Origin: Syngnathus acus | Taxonomy: Eukaryota > Chordata > Actinopteri > Syngnathiformes > Syngnathidae | Direction of reading: 5' to 3' | Assembly: GCF_901709675.1 (NCBI RefSeq) | Contig: NC_051092.1 | Location: forward strand, 13,762,491-13,826,490 | DNA length: 64,000 nt | The notes under the pieces: model-generated | Databases searched by the model: none | What the model was told of the DNA's origin: nothing | What the model saw: only the letters and a program-made list of their open reading frames with translations | In this document: positions 19,461 through 32,400 of the stretch, one piece after another | Layout of the letters: each line of letters starts with the position of its first letter | Numbering within the stretch: position 1 is the stretch's first letter | Program-made: the position numbers and the translations under genes

Positions 19461-22400
19461 AACTCTGCTCGCTTCACAGTACAGTCCACAATGTGTCAGT
19501 TCCGTCAGTCACTCGGTGTCTCTACTCATGTGGATATAGTCCTCTTGCACTTCTCTCTCCTAATCTACCCCTGCTGCTTGTGCAGCTTCCCACAGACGAC
19601 GTATACAAATTAGGGCTGGACCATTACAGGCAGTAGAAAGGGGTGGCCAAGAGAGGATTTTATGACTTTAGCTGATGCATGGTCAGGACTATGATCAGCA
19701 TCCCCCCACTTTTTGTACTGTAGACTTCCATTGCACATCTTAATTTTAGCTTCGGTGTGCATGTGTGGAGTGAAATAAAATAGATGTACACTAAATTGTT
19801 GCTTGTGATAATTATACAAAAATACATTGTCATAATGAGGAATTGAAATATTCACTTTAATGGACTAATTTTTCTAAGAGAGTTTTTGGGTACCTTAGAG
19901 ATAAACATTGTAGTTTTTCTTTTTATACAATTTTCCTGGCAGGAATTTACTTATTCACTGGATCTTGATTGTTGTCACATGTTTATTTCTTTCATATCCT
20001 ACCTGCAAAATGTTTCGGAGCACTGTAAACTTGTTCAGAATTTTCATAATAATGTTATGAAAGGAGTACATTGTGCTAAATTATTACATTGTTAAGAAAA
20101 TAATTACTCTGCGATTCCCATCCCGACAAGTGGGAAAGAGTTTGTGTCAAATCGAAGCTGCCCTAAGAGCATAGAGTAGCGATGACAACACAAAGATTAG
20201 CCCATTTTAGACAGGTAAATGGGGGATAACACAGCCTTGTCTGACCCACATTTACAAATAGATTCAGGATTGCAGGCACGTGTGTGGCGGTTGGGCTAAA
20301 AGTCGTTCACGCTGTCGAGCTGAACAGCAAATGGGTGGCACTTGAACACGCAAACTTCCGCAAGGAGGTTAAACCTCAAGTCTGATGCCTTGCTCTAATA
20401 AAAAAAAGTTTTATACAAACATACCCTTATGCAACAATCATTTTGAAGTAGAATAGAAAGCAACAAAACACAATAAAATAGTAAATACAGTGGACATAAG
20501 AATATGTAGAATTTGTTTGTTCTCATTGTGATTTTTTAGTGTCGAATTTGATTTTCCGAGCAGAGATAAGATGACATTTGAAGTGGTATGACATGAAACA
20601 AATTCTACTTAAATATTCTTGTTTGGTGGTTTTGTTGACGTATTTTGTTGGCTAAATAGTAAATTTAATCATCTCAAATTGATCCGACATTAACATAAAT
20701 AATGTAATTGTTTAGCCTTCATGCAGAATCAAAGGGGGCATAGTTTGATTTTATTTCAGATTTGTCCAGGTGTTTTTAACTTGATATTGTGACATGGTCA
20801 ATTCAAAATGGCTTGGGCATTTATGCTATTAGGCTAACGAAAGACAGTAATTATGACAATTGTGGTATAAAAAAAAAAATCATTTTAGCTTTCCATTAAA
20901 ATAATACACAACAAATAACAATCAGCTAATTTATCGTATTTTTCGCAATTAAGGAAATTTAATTAAATCTTAAATGGTCACTTGCAAGTCACTTGCTGTC
21001 TTTAATATTTTATTGATGCATGCCTTGACTGACCTTTGGGGTAAAATGAAAGAGCACTTTGTTTGCCAGCACTGTTGACTGGACTCAAACCGCGCCGCGT
21101 TGATCTCAATCTCATCAGGAGGTGAGCTGTGCAAACCACAAAATCTAATCCTGACTCTTCACGCTAGTGTTAACTGGGTTAGCAGGTCAACCACTCCATC
21201 TTCATCACTGCAGTTAATTGCGAAGGAGTACTTGGATTTTATTTTGTTGTTCAAAACCGAACTTCGTTGGAAATAAAGGTTCACTTTTTCTTCCTCATCA
21301 ATGAGCCAAGGACAGCAGCAGCCACCAAATGACCTTTTCCACTGACAGAGATCAGTTTTCCCATCTTAGATAGTAGACACACACATGCACAAACCCCAGT
21401 GGATAAATGATCCAAGAGCAAATATATACAGTCGCCTAACCCTGAACTTTGCATCAATCTTAGCTAATTGCAGTCTTGTCAGGGGTGCGATTATTCAAAC
21501 AGGTAATGCAAATGTTAATGAGTTCAAATTTGCATATCTTTATTTTCCCATGGCTGAAATGTCATTGGTTATAACGCTCTACATTGAAGAATGTCACTCC
21601 TGATGGCCCCTTGATACGTCGCTGACCATTATGAGGCTGAAAAAATGAGCATCTGAGAGGACTGGGGGGGTAAAAAAAAGATGGCGCCGTGCCCAACATT
21701 TAACTAAAACTGTTTATTAAAGAAAAGAGATAAAAGCAAATGCCACACAATCTTTACAATCCCAGATTGTTTAATTTGACCTCTCGAGCAAATTCACAGA
21801 TGCGCAATTGAATAAGGAATTAAAAAATGAACCGTTGTTTTTTTTTGTTTTTTTTTGGGTGAGATATTGTGCACAAGTGCGGTTGGCACGGCGCTCTTCG
21901 TCATGCGCCTGATTTGACATGGCTTAAATAAGTATCTTCCTGCCAGTGATTGGCATTCGCACAAGAAGGGGTGAGTGGGACTGGGGGAGCAGATGGTGAC
22001 ATTCCACATGACCAGACTGATCAATCAGCATGCTGGGACCCAGGTGCAGCGCAGGCGGGCAGCACCGCACCGTCGATTTCAACATCTACAGGGCACCAAA
22101 GCACGGGCACCGAACGTGGCACCCTGAGGCTCCGCATGCTCCAGCGTCCCGCCGCGCCAAGGTTGATGACATCACAATTTCCCATCCGCCCTTCCGTGGA
22201 AAGCCAAGAATAATGATCAGGGCGGCATGGCATGATTGCGGGAGTGACATCAACTGAAGGGACTCCCATATTTCTACATCTGATAAACCAACAAGGTGTG
22301 TCAGAAAAATCTCAGGACTGATTCCAGTCAAAAACCAGCATGTCATTGCGTGAGAAGAGGCAAGAGTTTTGGTAGCACGCCGGCTCACAATACCCTGAGC

Positions 22401-25400
22401 ATCTGACAGTTCCTGGTCAAGAACCGCATCCTCCTTGGTTATAAAACATTTGGTAGTTTTACCTTATTTTTATGTTCGGTGGAAGTCTAACGCAAAGTAC
22501 AAAGTAATTGTGGATTGGTGGAGTTTTCTTTCTTTTTCTATTTTCATAGGCCCAGCTGCGCAGTCGTGGGAGTGAACACAGCAAACTTACTCTCTGGCCA
22601 ATAGAAGTGGATCCACTCATTTCAACTCCTTTCTATTCAGCACTGGAGAGGCGCACGGTCCAAATGATGAAATCATGCAAAATTACCTTTCGAATATTAG
22701 AATATTCAGGATTTGAATATTAGTGCAGAAAACTGTGTAGGCCTGTTGTAGGCAAAGTGCTGTTTGTTTGATACGTGCTGGCGTGACTCTGTGCCGGGGA
22801 TCTGCAGTGTCTTTGGGATAAGACGTGAATGCGGTGAGCTGATCTCGCTGTCTGGCCTGAGTGCTTTAAGAAGTGGGGGTTGTAAGAGGATTGGAGCAGC
22901 CATGGGAGCGCACGTGCGAGCTAGTCTCATCCACCTCTGCGTCGCCGTGACCTCACTGGCCCACATTCTGCGGCGCACCTATAACAGGAAGACTGGTGAC
23001 TTTAAGTTGTTGACAGTCTATCGTGTGACCTGTTGGATATCCAGCGAGCACGCCAGAAAGCACACTCTTATGTGATCTCTCAGAATTGTATTTTCTCCAG
23101 ATCCCTAAATGTAATTATATTTATAAACAATGTACATTATATGCTCGGATAAGATAAAGCTGAGAAAGGCTCCAGCATTGTCACAAATGAGGCCAAGTGG
23201 AAATTTTGTAATGGGGAAAAAAAATATGATTACCACAATACTGTAGTTTCCTTGCTTGCATATTAATTTGATGATCATCTTCACATAAAGTCCTAATTGC
23301 AATGAACACGATTCCCGCCAATGTCTATCTATGCCGTCTGAGTGGCGAACAAGCTGCACTCAAGAGATACGGCGAGACGTTGCCATGATACCGTCGCAAA
23401 CATGGCGGCCCCGTTAGGCCAAGTGTTGCGTAAATCTTCTCATTTGGAGGAAAGAGCAAGGGCAAGGAGCACTGAGATGCGACCTTTCGACCTAAATGGG
23501 AAGTGACAGGAGATTGACAGAAACATAAATCAGTCCAGAATAGCCGACGACGCAAGGTCAAAAAATAGAGTGAGAAAACAATGACCAAACAAGGAGGAGG
23601 GGGGAAAACACATTTTCTTGAGATTCAGAAGAAGTGTCATGATTTCACACCTCCAGTGTTCTTCACAAGTCAACAAGGTTGGACAAACCAGTGTGACACC
23701 TTGTGAAAATCAGACTGATCCAAGTCTGGCCATTTCAGACGGAGGAGGAAAAATATATCAAATCCAGAGCTCACACAGGAAGTGTTCCATCACTTATATA
23801 GAGAATATTTGGCCCCATGGTTGCCACATGATAAGGTTCTGCATCAAATTGTTTTTTTTCATATGCTCACTGAAGTGAGAGGTTTGGACTTTTTGAATGC
23901 ACCCCAGAAATCCAGTGTTAAATCACCCCTTGATCGCTTTACAGCGCACCTAAAACACGCCTCCGTGACAAAGGATCGCACACATGCACAACACATTTCA
24001 GACATGTGGGTGCTACTGTGCATGCTAACAATGTCGCTTTTGTAATGTGCAGGCGTTTGGAGATCACAGGAATGTTGGGGATCATCAAAAGACTCTTTCT
24101 TCTGAAATGTGGGACTAGAAGGCAAAGGTCCAGGAGGCCCAAAGTTCCATAATAACATCACAAGAAAAGTCAGGTTTCTTACTGAGCGTGCCAATTCTTA
24201 AGTTAGCTCTTTGGGGATAGGAACCACATTTGGTTATACATGGATTCAAAATGCCACACACCACATGATTTTTCTAAACACAGAAATATGGAAACGTTTT
24301 TTACAACAATGGAAGAAAAGTATGTAATAAAGTGTCATTATTATTTTAATGATAAAGATGAAACATTTTTAACCCCCTAAAAATTCTTGTTTCTCTGATT
24401 TTTGTAGCACATCAGGTTTTGATAATAATAATTATTATTATTATATGTGTATTAACCCAGTAGGGCCTGTTTTTGTCACCCAGTGCAGCGTCAACATGTT
24501 TGCAAGTTTTGCCATCATCCAGGTTTATCATCCATGACTGATCATCAAAGCAGATGTCTGACCTGCACACACAACATAAACAACAAAAATTTGGACTCAG
24601 CGTAGCAAAGGGAAGGAAACTAATCATTATATATTCCGACATGTTTTTCCAACTTCGAAATTATCACCCCCCTTCCCCCCCAGTTTCATGTGATGCGCAG
24701 TGGAGTAACACTACCCTCGTCCATCAACAGATGGCACTATAAAATAAGTCGTGTATTTAGGGCTTGTTTTTATGACTTACTGACTTCATTCTGAGTTTGC
24801 ACCAAAATGTTTCCCCAATAACATCTTTACACTATGTTTAATTCATTGTTTTCTTATATTGACTGTTAATATGCATTTTTTAAAGTGCAAAAAATAAGAG
24901 TCATTTAAGCAGATTTATAGACGTGGTCCATGTTTCTGTTTTCTTTCAGGTGATCTTATGTGGTTATTGGCCCTATTATTGTTTTAACTGTGCCTCATAT
25001 TACAAGAATCGAGGTAGAGAGAGTGTAGAGAGAGAAAAAATGTGCAGAAATATGTGGACTCTCCGTTTTTTGTTTTAAACCTTACCATTCTAAACATTAG
25101 AGGACCTCAAATTGGAGCTTATGCTAGGTGCAAGTGATTTGATTTAATATCTCACCCTGCCTGTTTGTCTGTTCGTCATTGGAACTATTACCTACAACAG
25201 CGCCTCGCTTGGCTGATAGCGACATTACAGACAATAAACAAGGTCAAGCTGCATATAAAGTAATGACCAAGTCCGGTTTGGATTTTCAAAATACGAATTG
25301 CTCGTATTTCCTGACGTTTTCATGTTTCAATTAATGTCACTACTGTGAATTACTTTTTTTTTTTTTTACCGCGGTGTGTGTGGGGGGGTAATAAATGGAC

Positions 25401-26040
25401 TTGAAAGTTAGCAGGAATATTCTAAAATGCATTACAAATCTGAACCAAACGCGGAAGCCAAACATACCACGTTTTGACATAAGTCTTCATTTTCTAATGT
25501 GAAATTTGAAATTATGTGACATATGATAAGTCAATTTTCTGGCGTGGCAGCAATAAGCCTCCATAATCTTCTGTGAAGATACTTGAGTTAAGACCGGAGC
25601 CACCAACATGGTAGACCTCAAGGAGCACATTAGGAGCCTGCGAGCCTGGTCTAAAAATAGCTCACCAGTAAGATTTGTGTACTTTCTTGGGTGACCATGT
25701 TCCTATTTTTTTTTATGCTTGCATTGGTGTGAATTTGGAAATGTGAGGGGGGTGGTATAGGTCAAATGTCATGACTAAACCATGGCGTGGAGACAAGCTA
25801 GCAGGCACAATAGCCATAAGGTGAGTCCCCCCCGAATTTGGAATTTGAGCAAATGCTATTTCACAAGTGTGTAGTTGACCTTGCCCTTTGCATTAATCAG
25901 TACTCAAGAAGTAAATAGTAACATGTTGGTGACCACGGCTTTAAGACTTACTCGTCCTATTCTATGACGTGACTTTTACTTGTACAGCATTTATCTTCTG
26001 AATTTGATACTTGAACTTAGCCAGGTAAGGCGTTCAGGAT
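19461..26040. other. Spacer between tcf12 alternative first exon and rfx7 promoter
   Basis: No exon recognised on either strand, including no AD1 exon of tcf12 (searched for a DKELSDLLDFS-like peptide and a KVPPGLPSS-like peptide). Open frames here are short and unsupported. GC-richer patches at about 21950-22260, 22740-23060 and 23890-24070 stand out from the AT-rich ground and may be regulatory. A CGAAAG-type promoter for the tcf12 short form should lie at the left end. Confidence 0.5.
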
Positions 26041-26446
26041 AGATCCTGAGCTAGCTAGCAGGTGCGCCCTACCGAGCTTTACCTAGAGTTTAATTTGAAG
26101 GTACGAATCCGGTCTGTTTCCGGTAGTGTTCGGCTACCAGCGTGCAACCTGACGCAGGCAACGAGTCCTCGGCTGCCGCTGGCTGCTGCAGGCGTGCTAT
26201 TGGAGGTAGCGGAGGGACCTCTGCGAAATGCCTGGTGCATGGCCGACCTCCGTATTTTCTCCTTCCTTTCCTTTGGCTTCCCTCCCCCCTCCCGCTGCCC
26301 AGTGTTCGTAGGCACCATGCACCGCGCCGGGCTTCCCTAGCTGCCTGAGCCCGCCCCAGCCAGCGGTGCGGTGGGTCCGGTGCGGCGCTGTGCTGCCGGG
26401 GATGCGGCCTGCTTGTTAAAGCTCCCCCACCACCCCTCCGAGCGTG
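26041..26446 (+). promoter_or_regulatory. rfx7 CpG-rich promoter and 5' UTR
   Basis: A GC- and CpG-rich block (for example GCAACGAGTCCTCGGCTGCCG and CACCGCGCCGGGCTTCCC) leads directly to the rfx7 start at 26447, with no TATA box seen. The same richness continues to about 26700 in intron 1. Such a block is usual for a housekeeping CpG-island promoter; the transcription start cannot be fixed by eye. Confidence 0.6.
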
Positions 26447-29400
26447 ATGGCTGATGATCAACAACAAGCTGATCAGAAGCCTGCCTCCGGACTCGGCTCT
26501 CTTCCAGCGCTGGTGCCGGGACTCCAGGGACCTGAAGCGAACGCGTTACAGTTCAAAATCAAGAATTCAATTTGGTAAGGATGGATATGCAGCCCGACGT
26601 AGCTGCGGTGTCTTTTTTTTTTTTTCCTCCTCCACGCTAGCTCCGTCATTAGCGCATCTACTAGCAGCGGACGAGCTGCACAAAGCGGCTGCAAATAAAC
26701 AACGCGTGTTGCCACGATTCACACGGAAATGAGACTGCTGAGAGGTGATCTGGATGTTTGCGTAAAAAAAAAAAAACATCTCGCCTTCGTCAGTAGTAGT
26801 AGCTCGCATCATTAGCATGGAGCCACGGGAGGCCATGATACCGATGACAGTCCACCCGTGGGGCTGCTGACAGGTGTCACAGCCAAGTGCAACATCTGGA
26901 ATAAAATATCACTAAGGGAGTTTTTCGTTCCATATATGATGCAGTTTAATTGCCGCCGAGCGTAGCGGTTTAGTAATATCGTAATACTCACTGATTCTGT
27001 CATTACGTAGTCATAGAGTGGATAGTTTTCACTGTTACTACGTATGCATTGCAAAAGCCAAGCTTCAATAAATGAGTAATATAGGAGTATAAAAATCAAA
27101 ACGTCTTCCAGTAGGACAGGAACGTTAGAGTTTGCATGATTTATTAAAACAAATAAAGCAAACCCATCAAAAACACTGCTGTATTAAAACTGTCTGTTTA
27201 TTTTCCTGCACCTTAAGAATTATGGTGCGTCCAGTTTTTTTTTTAACTTATCAGTAATTAACTCTTACTAACACGTTATAATACATATACAATTATTGCA
27301 ATTTGAACATTAAAATGCTTGAAGTAAGTGTAATGCCTCTACGCAAAAACTACCCAATAAGAAAAAAAATATTTCACTTCCTATAGTTTGCCATGATTTG
27401 TGATATTTAAGCTTGGTTAGTTTTTTTCTCTTCTCGTCCAAATGTGCTCAATATCAAATTTTCTCAGAAATTGATACTGTCCCCACGTGAGTCTGTTATT
27501 TTGTTGAAAATGGCTTGATACCGTTGACCATGCAATGTTAATAACTCAACAAATATGTTGTTGTTGTTTAGGGGTTTAAGCCAAAGTGATGCTTGTGAGG
27601 ATTCTGCCTGCCATTTGTTGCTTGTGTGCGTGGTTGTCTTGCTATTAGACATTAGAAATATACTTAAAAAAGACCCCTGAACTTTACCACGTCTCTATCA
27701 TCATTCTGAGAGCTGAAAGGGTCAGAACATTAGAAGTGGCTCTCCATATGCACGCAGTGCGGTTTGACATGAATCACAATAATAAACAGTTTATGCGTGA
27801 CGCGAGAAAAACGAGTTTAGGTGAACTGTCACCTCAGCTGTGTGCTAGAAACCTTCACGGTGTCCCTGAGTGTTGTTGCTTGTGTGAATACTGGCGCAGA
27901 ACAAAGGGCAGTAAAGTTACAACCGTACAACCCTCATCCTGTTGTTTGTTAAACCAATGCATGTCATTTATTGGCCAAATCTCATATATATATATATATA
28001 TATAAGCAGGTATGTATATTTATGTATGTATATATATATATATGTATGTGTGTATATGTATAATAACTGATAATAACTGTTTGCACATGTTTTTATCTAC
28101 CTTGGGCTCAGAAGGTGTTTTTGAGACTGCTGTTAATACTCTCAGGGAATCAAAATCTTTTGGGCTTGATTATTTATGTAAAGATATCAAAAGACTCGAC
28201 ATTCCGGCTTTTGGAGTTGCGCATTCACAAAATAGCACACTCGAATGAGGACAAACTGATTGTGTGCACTTCATTGGGTGCTTTCAAACATTGGAAAAAA
28301 ATGTCCATGACCTGCTTAGGTGGTCTTTGATGCTGTAAATGTTGACATTCACAAGAGTGACTTCAACATTTGGTGACATCACTTATTCACGTCCAAGTGT
28401 TGTTGTTGTTGTTGTTGTTGTTTTATAAACAGTTTATTGTTCTATTTTATTGCATTAAGGGAAAAAAGTTGCTTAAGATTGGTCCATTATATTTGTAATT
28501 AGCTGGCCTTGAGGAAAGAGATCTTTGATTGTTACAGTTTATCAACATTTGGGCTAAAAGAAACAATGTTACTCAGTAACATGTGTGCAGCACAAAGAAA
28601 ATATCCATATTTATTATGTTATCTTTCTGTTGCAGCAAATCTGTACAATCCAAAGTGGACAGCATATTGGTGAGTACCCACAATATCATAGGATTTTTGT
28701 TTACCTGCTTATTACCGCATACACAACAATGGAACATCTACGGTCAAACGCAATCTGTGCTAGGATGCTGGTACATTGCAGATAGGCATGTTTGAAGAAT
28801 AAATGCTGACTGATAAGAAGTAGTAGTTTATTTTGAAAATATAGCCGTTATTCACCATTTCAGTTTTCTTAATTGTTTTTAGGCTTGGCTAAAATTGTGC
28901 CAAGTGACACAATTTGGAGTCCCACAACCTTCAGAATTTGAGCTGTTATCCAGTAAACAGTGTGCAGTTAGCAAGCTAACTCACTAGCTACTACTAGCGT
29001 GGCCGTTTTAGAGCGCCTTATTGTCTGCCGTGAAAGATTTGCTGTGAGGTTGATTATTTACTAAATTAGCCCCAGTTACGTAATGGTGAGGCAAAAATGG
29101 AGCAGGCAGGCACGTTTTCGGAAATAGGCAGACAACAAAAGATTTACTGGGTTGTTTAATTTCACGCTTGATGGATGGGCGGAGACCCAACTATTAGTTT
29201 ACAATCCATTAAAAAGTCCATTTTACATAATAAGTCCCCTTGTATTGACAACATTTCAGTCTTAATGCATTAAACTTAATGAGGCTACTCCTTGGAGTGT
29301 TGTTAAAAAAAAGAAAAAGCACAGCACAGACGGCGGATGTCTCAAGTCCCACGACATCAGGCGCTTTTGAGGTTCCACGTTTTGCTGAAGAATTGAACAA

Positions 29401-32400
29401 TTTTAATGTCATAGAATGCAATTTTAAAATCACAAAGGTTATCTGGAAAAAACAAACAAACAAATGCTTAATTTAGGTTGCTCTGTATTTTATTTAAAAA
29501 AAAAAATACATGGGAAGAGGACCTTTAAAAAATATTGCAGGATAAATCACAATTGTGAGATTTAGGGGAATTTTTTTCTTTTTAATCATTCAGCCCTACA
29601 GCTTACAAACATACTAAAAATGTTGCGCAAGTCTTCAACAAAATCGAATATGCAATCTTAAAATATTTTAAAGAACAACCTTCAATGTGTCAAATTACCT
29701 CAGCGTGGTTTGTTGCGAATTGAGCAGACTATAACACCAACAGAACACGCTGTCATATCAAAGCTCCCTAAGAAGGTTTTTGTCTATTTTATTTAAGGAG
29801 GCTGTTGTTGAACCCGACGAGGATGTTAGGCGTTTGACAGATTCAGGTTGGCTGGATGAGTCCTCGTTAAGCACACAGACAGCACAAATTGTGCTCCAGA
29901 GGCTTTATATCACTTTAAACCTCCTTTGGAAGTTTAAAAAAAAACAGTCATTATCCTTAAGTTTGACAAATATTGGCTCAATAAGTGACAGAGCACATTA
30001 AAAAATGGTGTCGCGCAGATTCAAACCTGTTCATTAGCTAAGCTTTTTTGGCAAACATGAATGAGCTCTCAATTCGTTTTGCACACCCCCACGGAAACTA
30101 CCGACAGGACTGAAGTAGCGAGAAATAGGTCATTTCATTGTTTTAATGGGTATTTGCTTATTATAACAGTTTTGTGGATTAGTGGAATTGGATTGAATTA
30201 CACAATCAAAATGTTGTTGTTTTTTTAGCTAAATGTGTGTTAACAAATGGACATAATTTGTGATTCTTGTTAGATGACAGGCTAGTGCAAACCGCATGTT
30301 GCTGCTGGTGTGTATATATCACCATTTCAAAATTCCTTCAAATCATTTGAGAAACAGCCGGAATTCAAATTTTCAGGATTTGTTACCACAGTGATGCCAA
30401 ATTGCGTTAAAATAACACACAGCTTCCATGCCCAGCTCTTGTTCCAAAGTTGATTCATTCAGTACATCTCATCAGCTTTGTCTTTTTGTTATTTTTTTTC
30501 ACAGCAAGATGTTGAGAAGTTTACAGACATTGAAAAGCTCTACCTCTACCTTAAGTTGCCTTCTGGTCCCAACAGCGGCAATGATAAAAGGTACTCCTTG
30601 TTTGTCACAAACAAGCACACTCGGATCAAGGTTTCCATTTTTCTCACCGATGCTTCCTCTCGTCCGCTTGGTTCACAATGACTTTTATTTGCCACTATTG
30701 TCTCATTCCGTGTCTAAAAAATCCTCTGCTACATCTCAGATGCTCCAAAGATTGGAAAGAGAAATTTCAAGTCTTTTTTTTTTTTTTTTTGTCTGATCTG
30801 CTTTGTGATATTGTTGGGGGTGATCTGATCCCACGTTCATGCCAGTTGTGTTGTTAACCAAAACATTGATCAATGTAGACCTTTGCTATACCTAGCTGTC
30901 TGTGTTTCATTTGTTTCCCCATATCTATTCATCACCCCAACCCCCAAATTGTGCCCAATTGGACTGAGAATGAGAGGGGGTCGTCCACTCCTGGATTATG
31001 GTATTCAAGTTTCTGTTTTAACAAGAAATGATGCGGCCCAGTGGAGGACACAACCTCACCACTTTTTGCTTTTTTCTCTCGCACCACGGCAGCGAGCAGA
31101 GTTCCATGTCATCGAGTCGCACTCAGCAAATGTACGCGTTCAATTGGATACGGAATCACCTAGAAGAGCACCCGGAGACGTCCCTCCCCAAACAGGAAGT
31201 GTATGATGAATACAAGTGAGTGTGGTTTTGAGGATTGCAAAAAACAATTCCTAAGATCAGCGACATTTCCTTACTGCAGCAACTCCAACGTTAAGTGTAT
31301 AATAAATGAATAAACGAAATGAAATACTCCCTGAATCTATTGTGTTTGATCTTTTGCAGGAGCTATTGTGACAATCTCGGCTACAATCCATTGAGTGCAG
31401 CAGACTTTGGGAAGATCATGAAGAATGTCTTTCCCAACATGAAGGCACGTCGACTCGGGATGAGAGGAAAATCCAAATATCCTTTTCAACAATTTTCCCG
31501 AAAAATTAGTTAGAGAACTGTTTCCAAATAGATTAGTTACATTTCAGGATTAAGGTAAAATAAGATATTCCTTTTTCAGACCCACATGGGAAATTCTAGT
31601 ACACAGCAGCCAGTAGGAGTTAAAAAAATAAAAAATAACAAAGCTGCTGCTCATCCAGCACTGGAAGTTTACAAAAAAGGAATCAGATTTTTTTTCAGAT
31701 GAATTAGTAGTGATTTAGTGGCAAGTAACAAAACCATAACGTCATTATATAGTTTTACCACCGGAGGGCGCCAACAACTTATTTCATCTAACCACTGTTT
31801 TTCTGGCTCCGGTTTTCTATTTTAGAGGCAGAATGGAGCACAATTGAATAGAATTCATGGCAAAAATCACATCAACCTTAACTCCTTCCAACATATTGTT
31901 ATAGTGGGTTAAGAAAGAAAGCTTTTGTTCACATGCCGTCATTACCCAACTTGGATCTGCAGAAATCAGGCGACGGGGTATGTTCTTGTGTATTAACGCC
32001 CAAAGAACGTGCCATGTTCCTTCACTCACTTGCCGTCTGCTCTGCTTCCATTTCAGTGTGAACTGATGGAGTCGGCCGGACAGTCGCCGAGTGCTGAGGA
32101 TGAAATGAGGTCAGCGGCCTGCGGTTTGGTTTGCGAGTGGGCCCAGAAGGTCTTGAGTCGTCAGTTTGACAACGTGGAGGATCTGGCGCGTTTCCTGCTG
32201 AATAGCCACTATATCGGTACCAAGTCCATGGCTGCGCTCACTGTTATGACGGGAACGCCCACGACAGGTATGGATGAGCTGACTTGCAAAGAAACAAGTT
32301 AGAATCGTACTTAATCACATTTTTAAATACCATGGTTCAGTTTTAGTCGGAGTAATTACTTGTATGTGGGGTTTAACAACAAAAACTGATGATGAATTGA

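Noticed and set aside
22764-23075. 103-residue plus-strand ORF with MGAHVRASLIHLCVAV
   Set aside because: No homology recognised, no splice or promoter context; kept only as an unexplained GC-rich patch.
31360-31513. rfx7 ending early at a stop after [15 protein letters not shown]
   Set aside because: This is read-through of the AT-AC intron; the downstream exon restores the conserved domain exactly.
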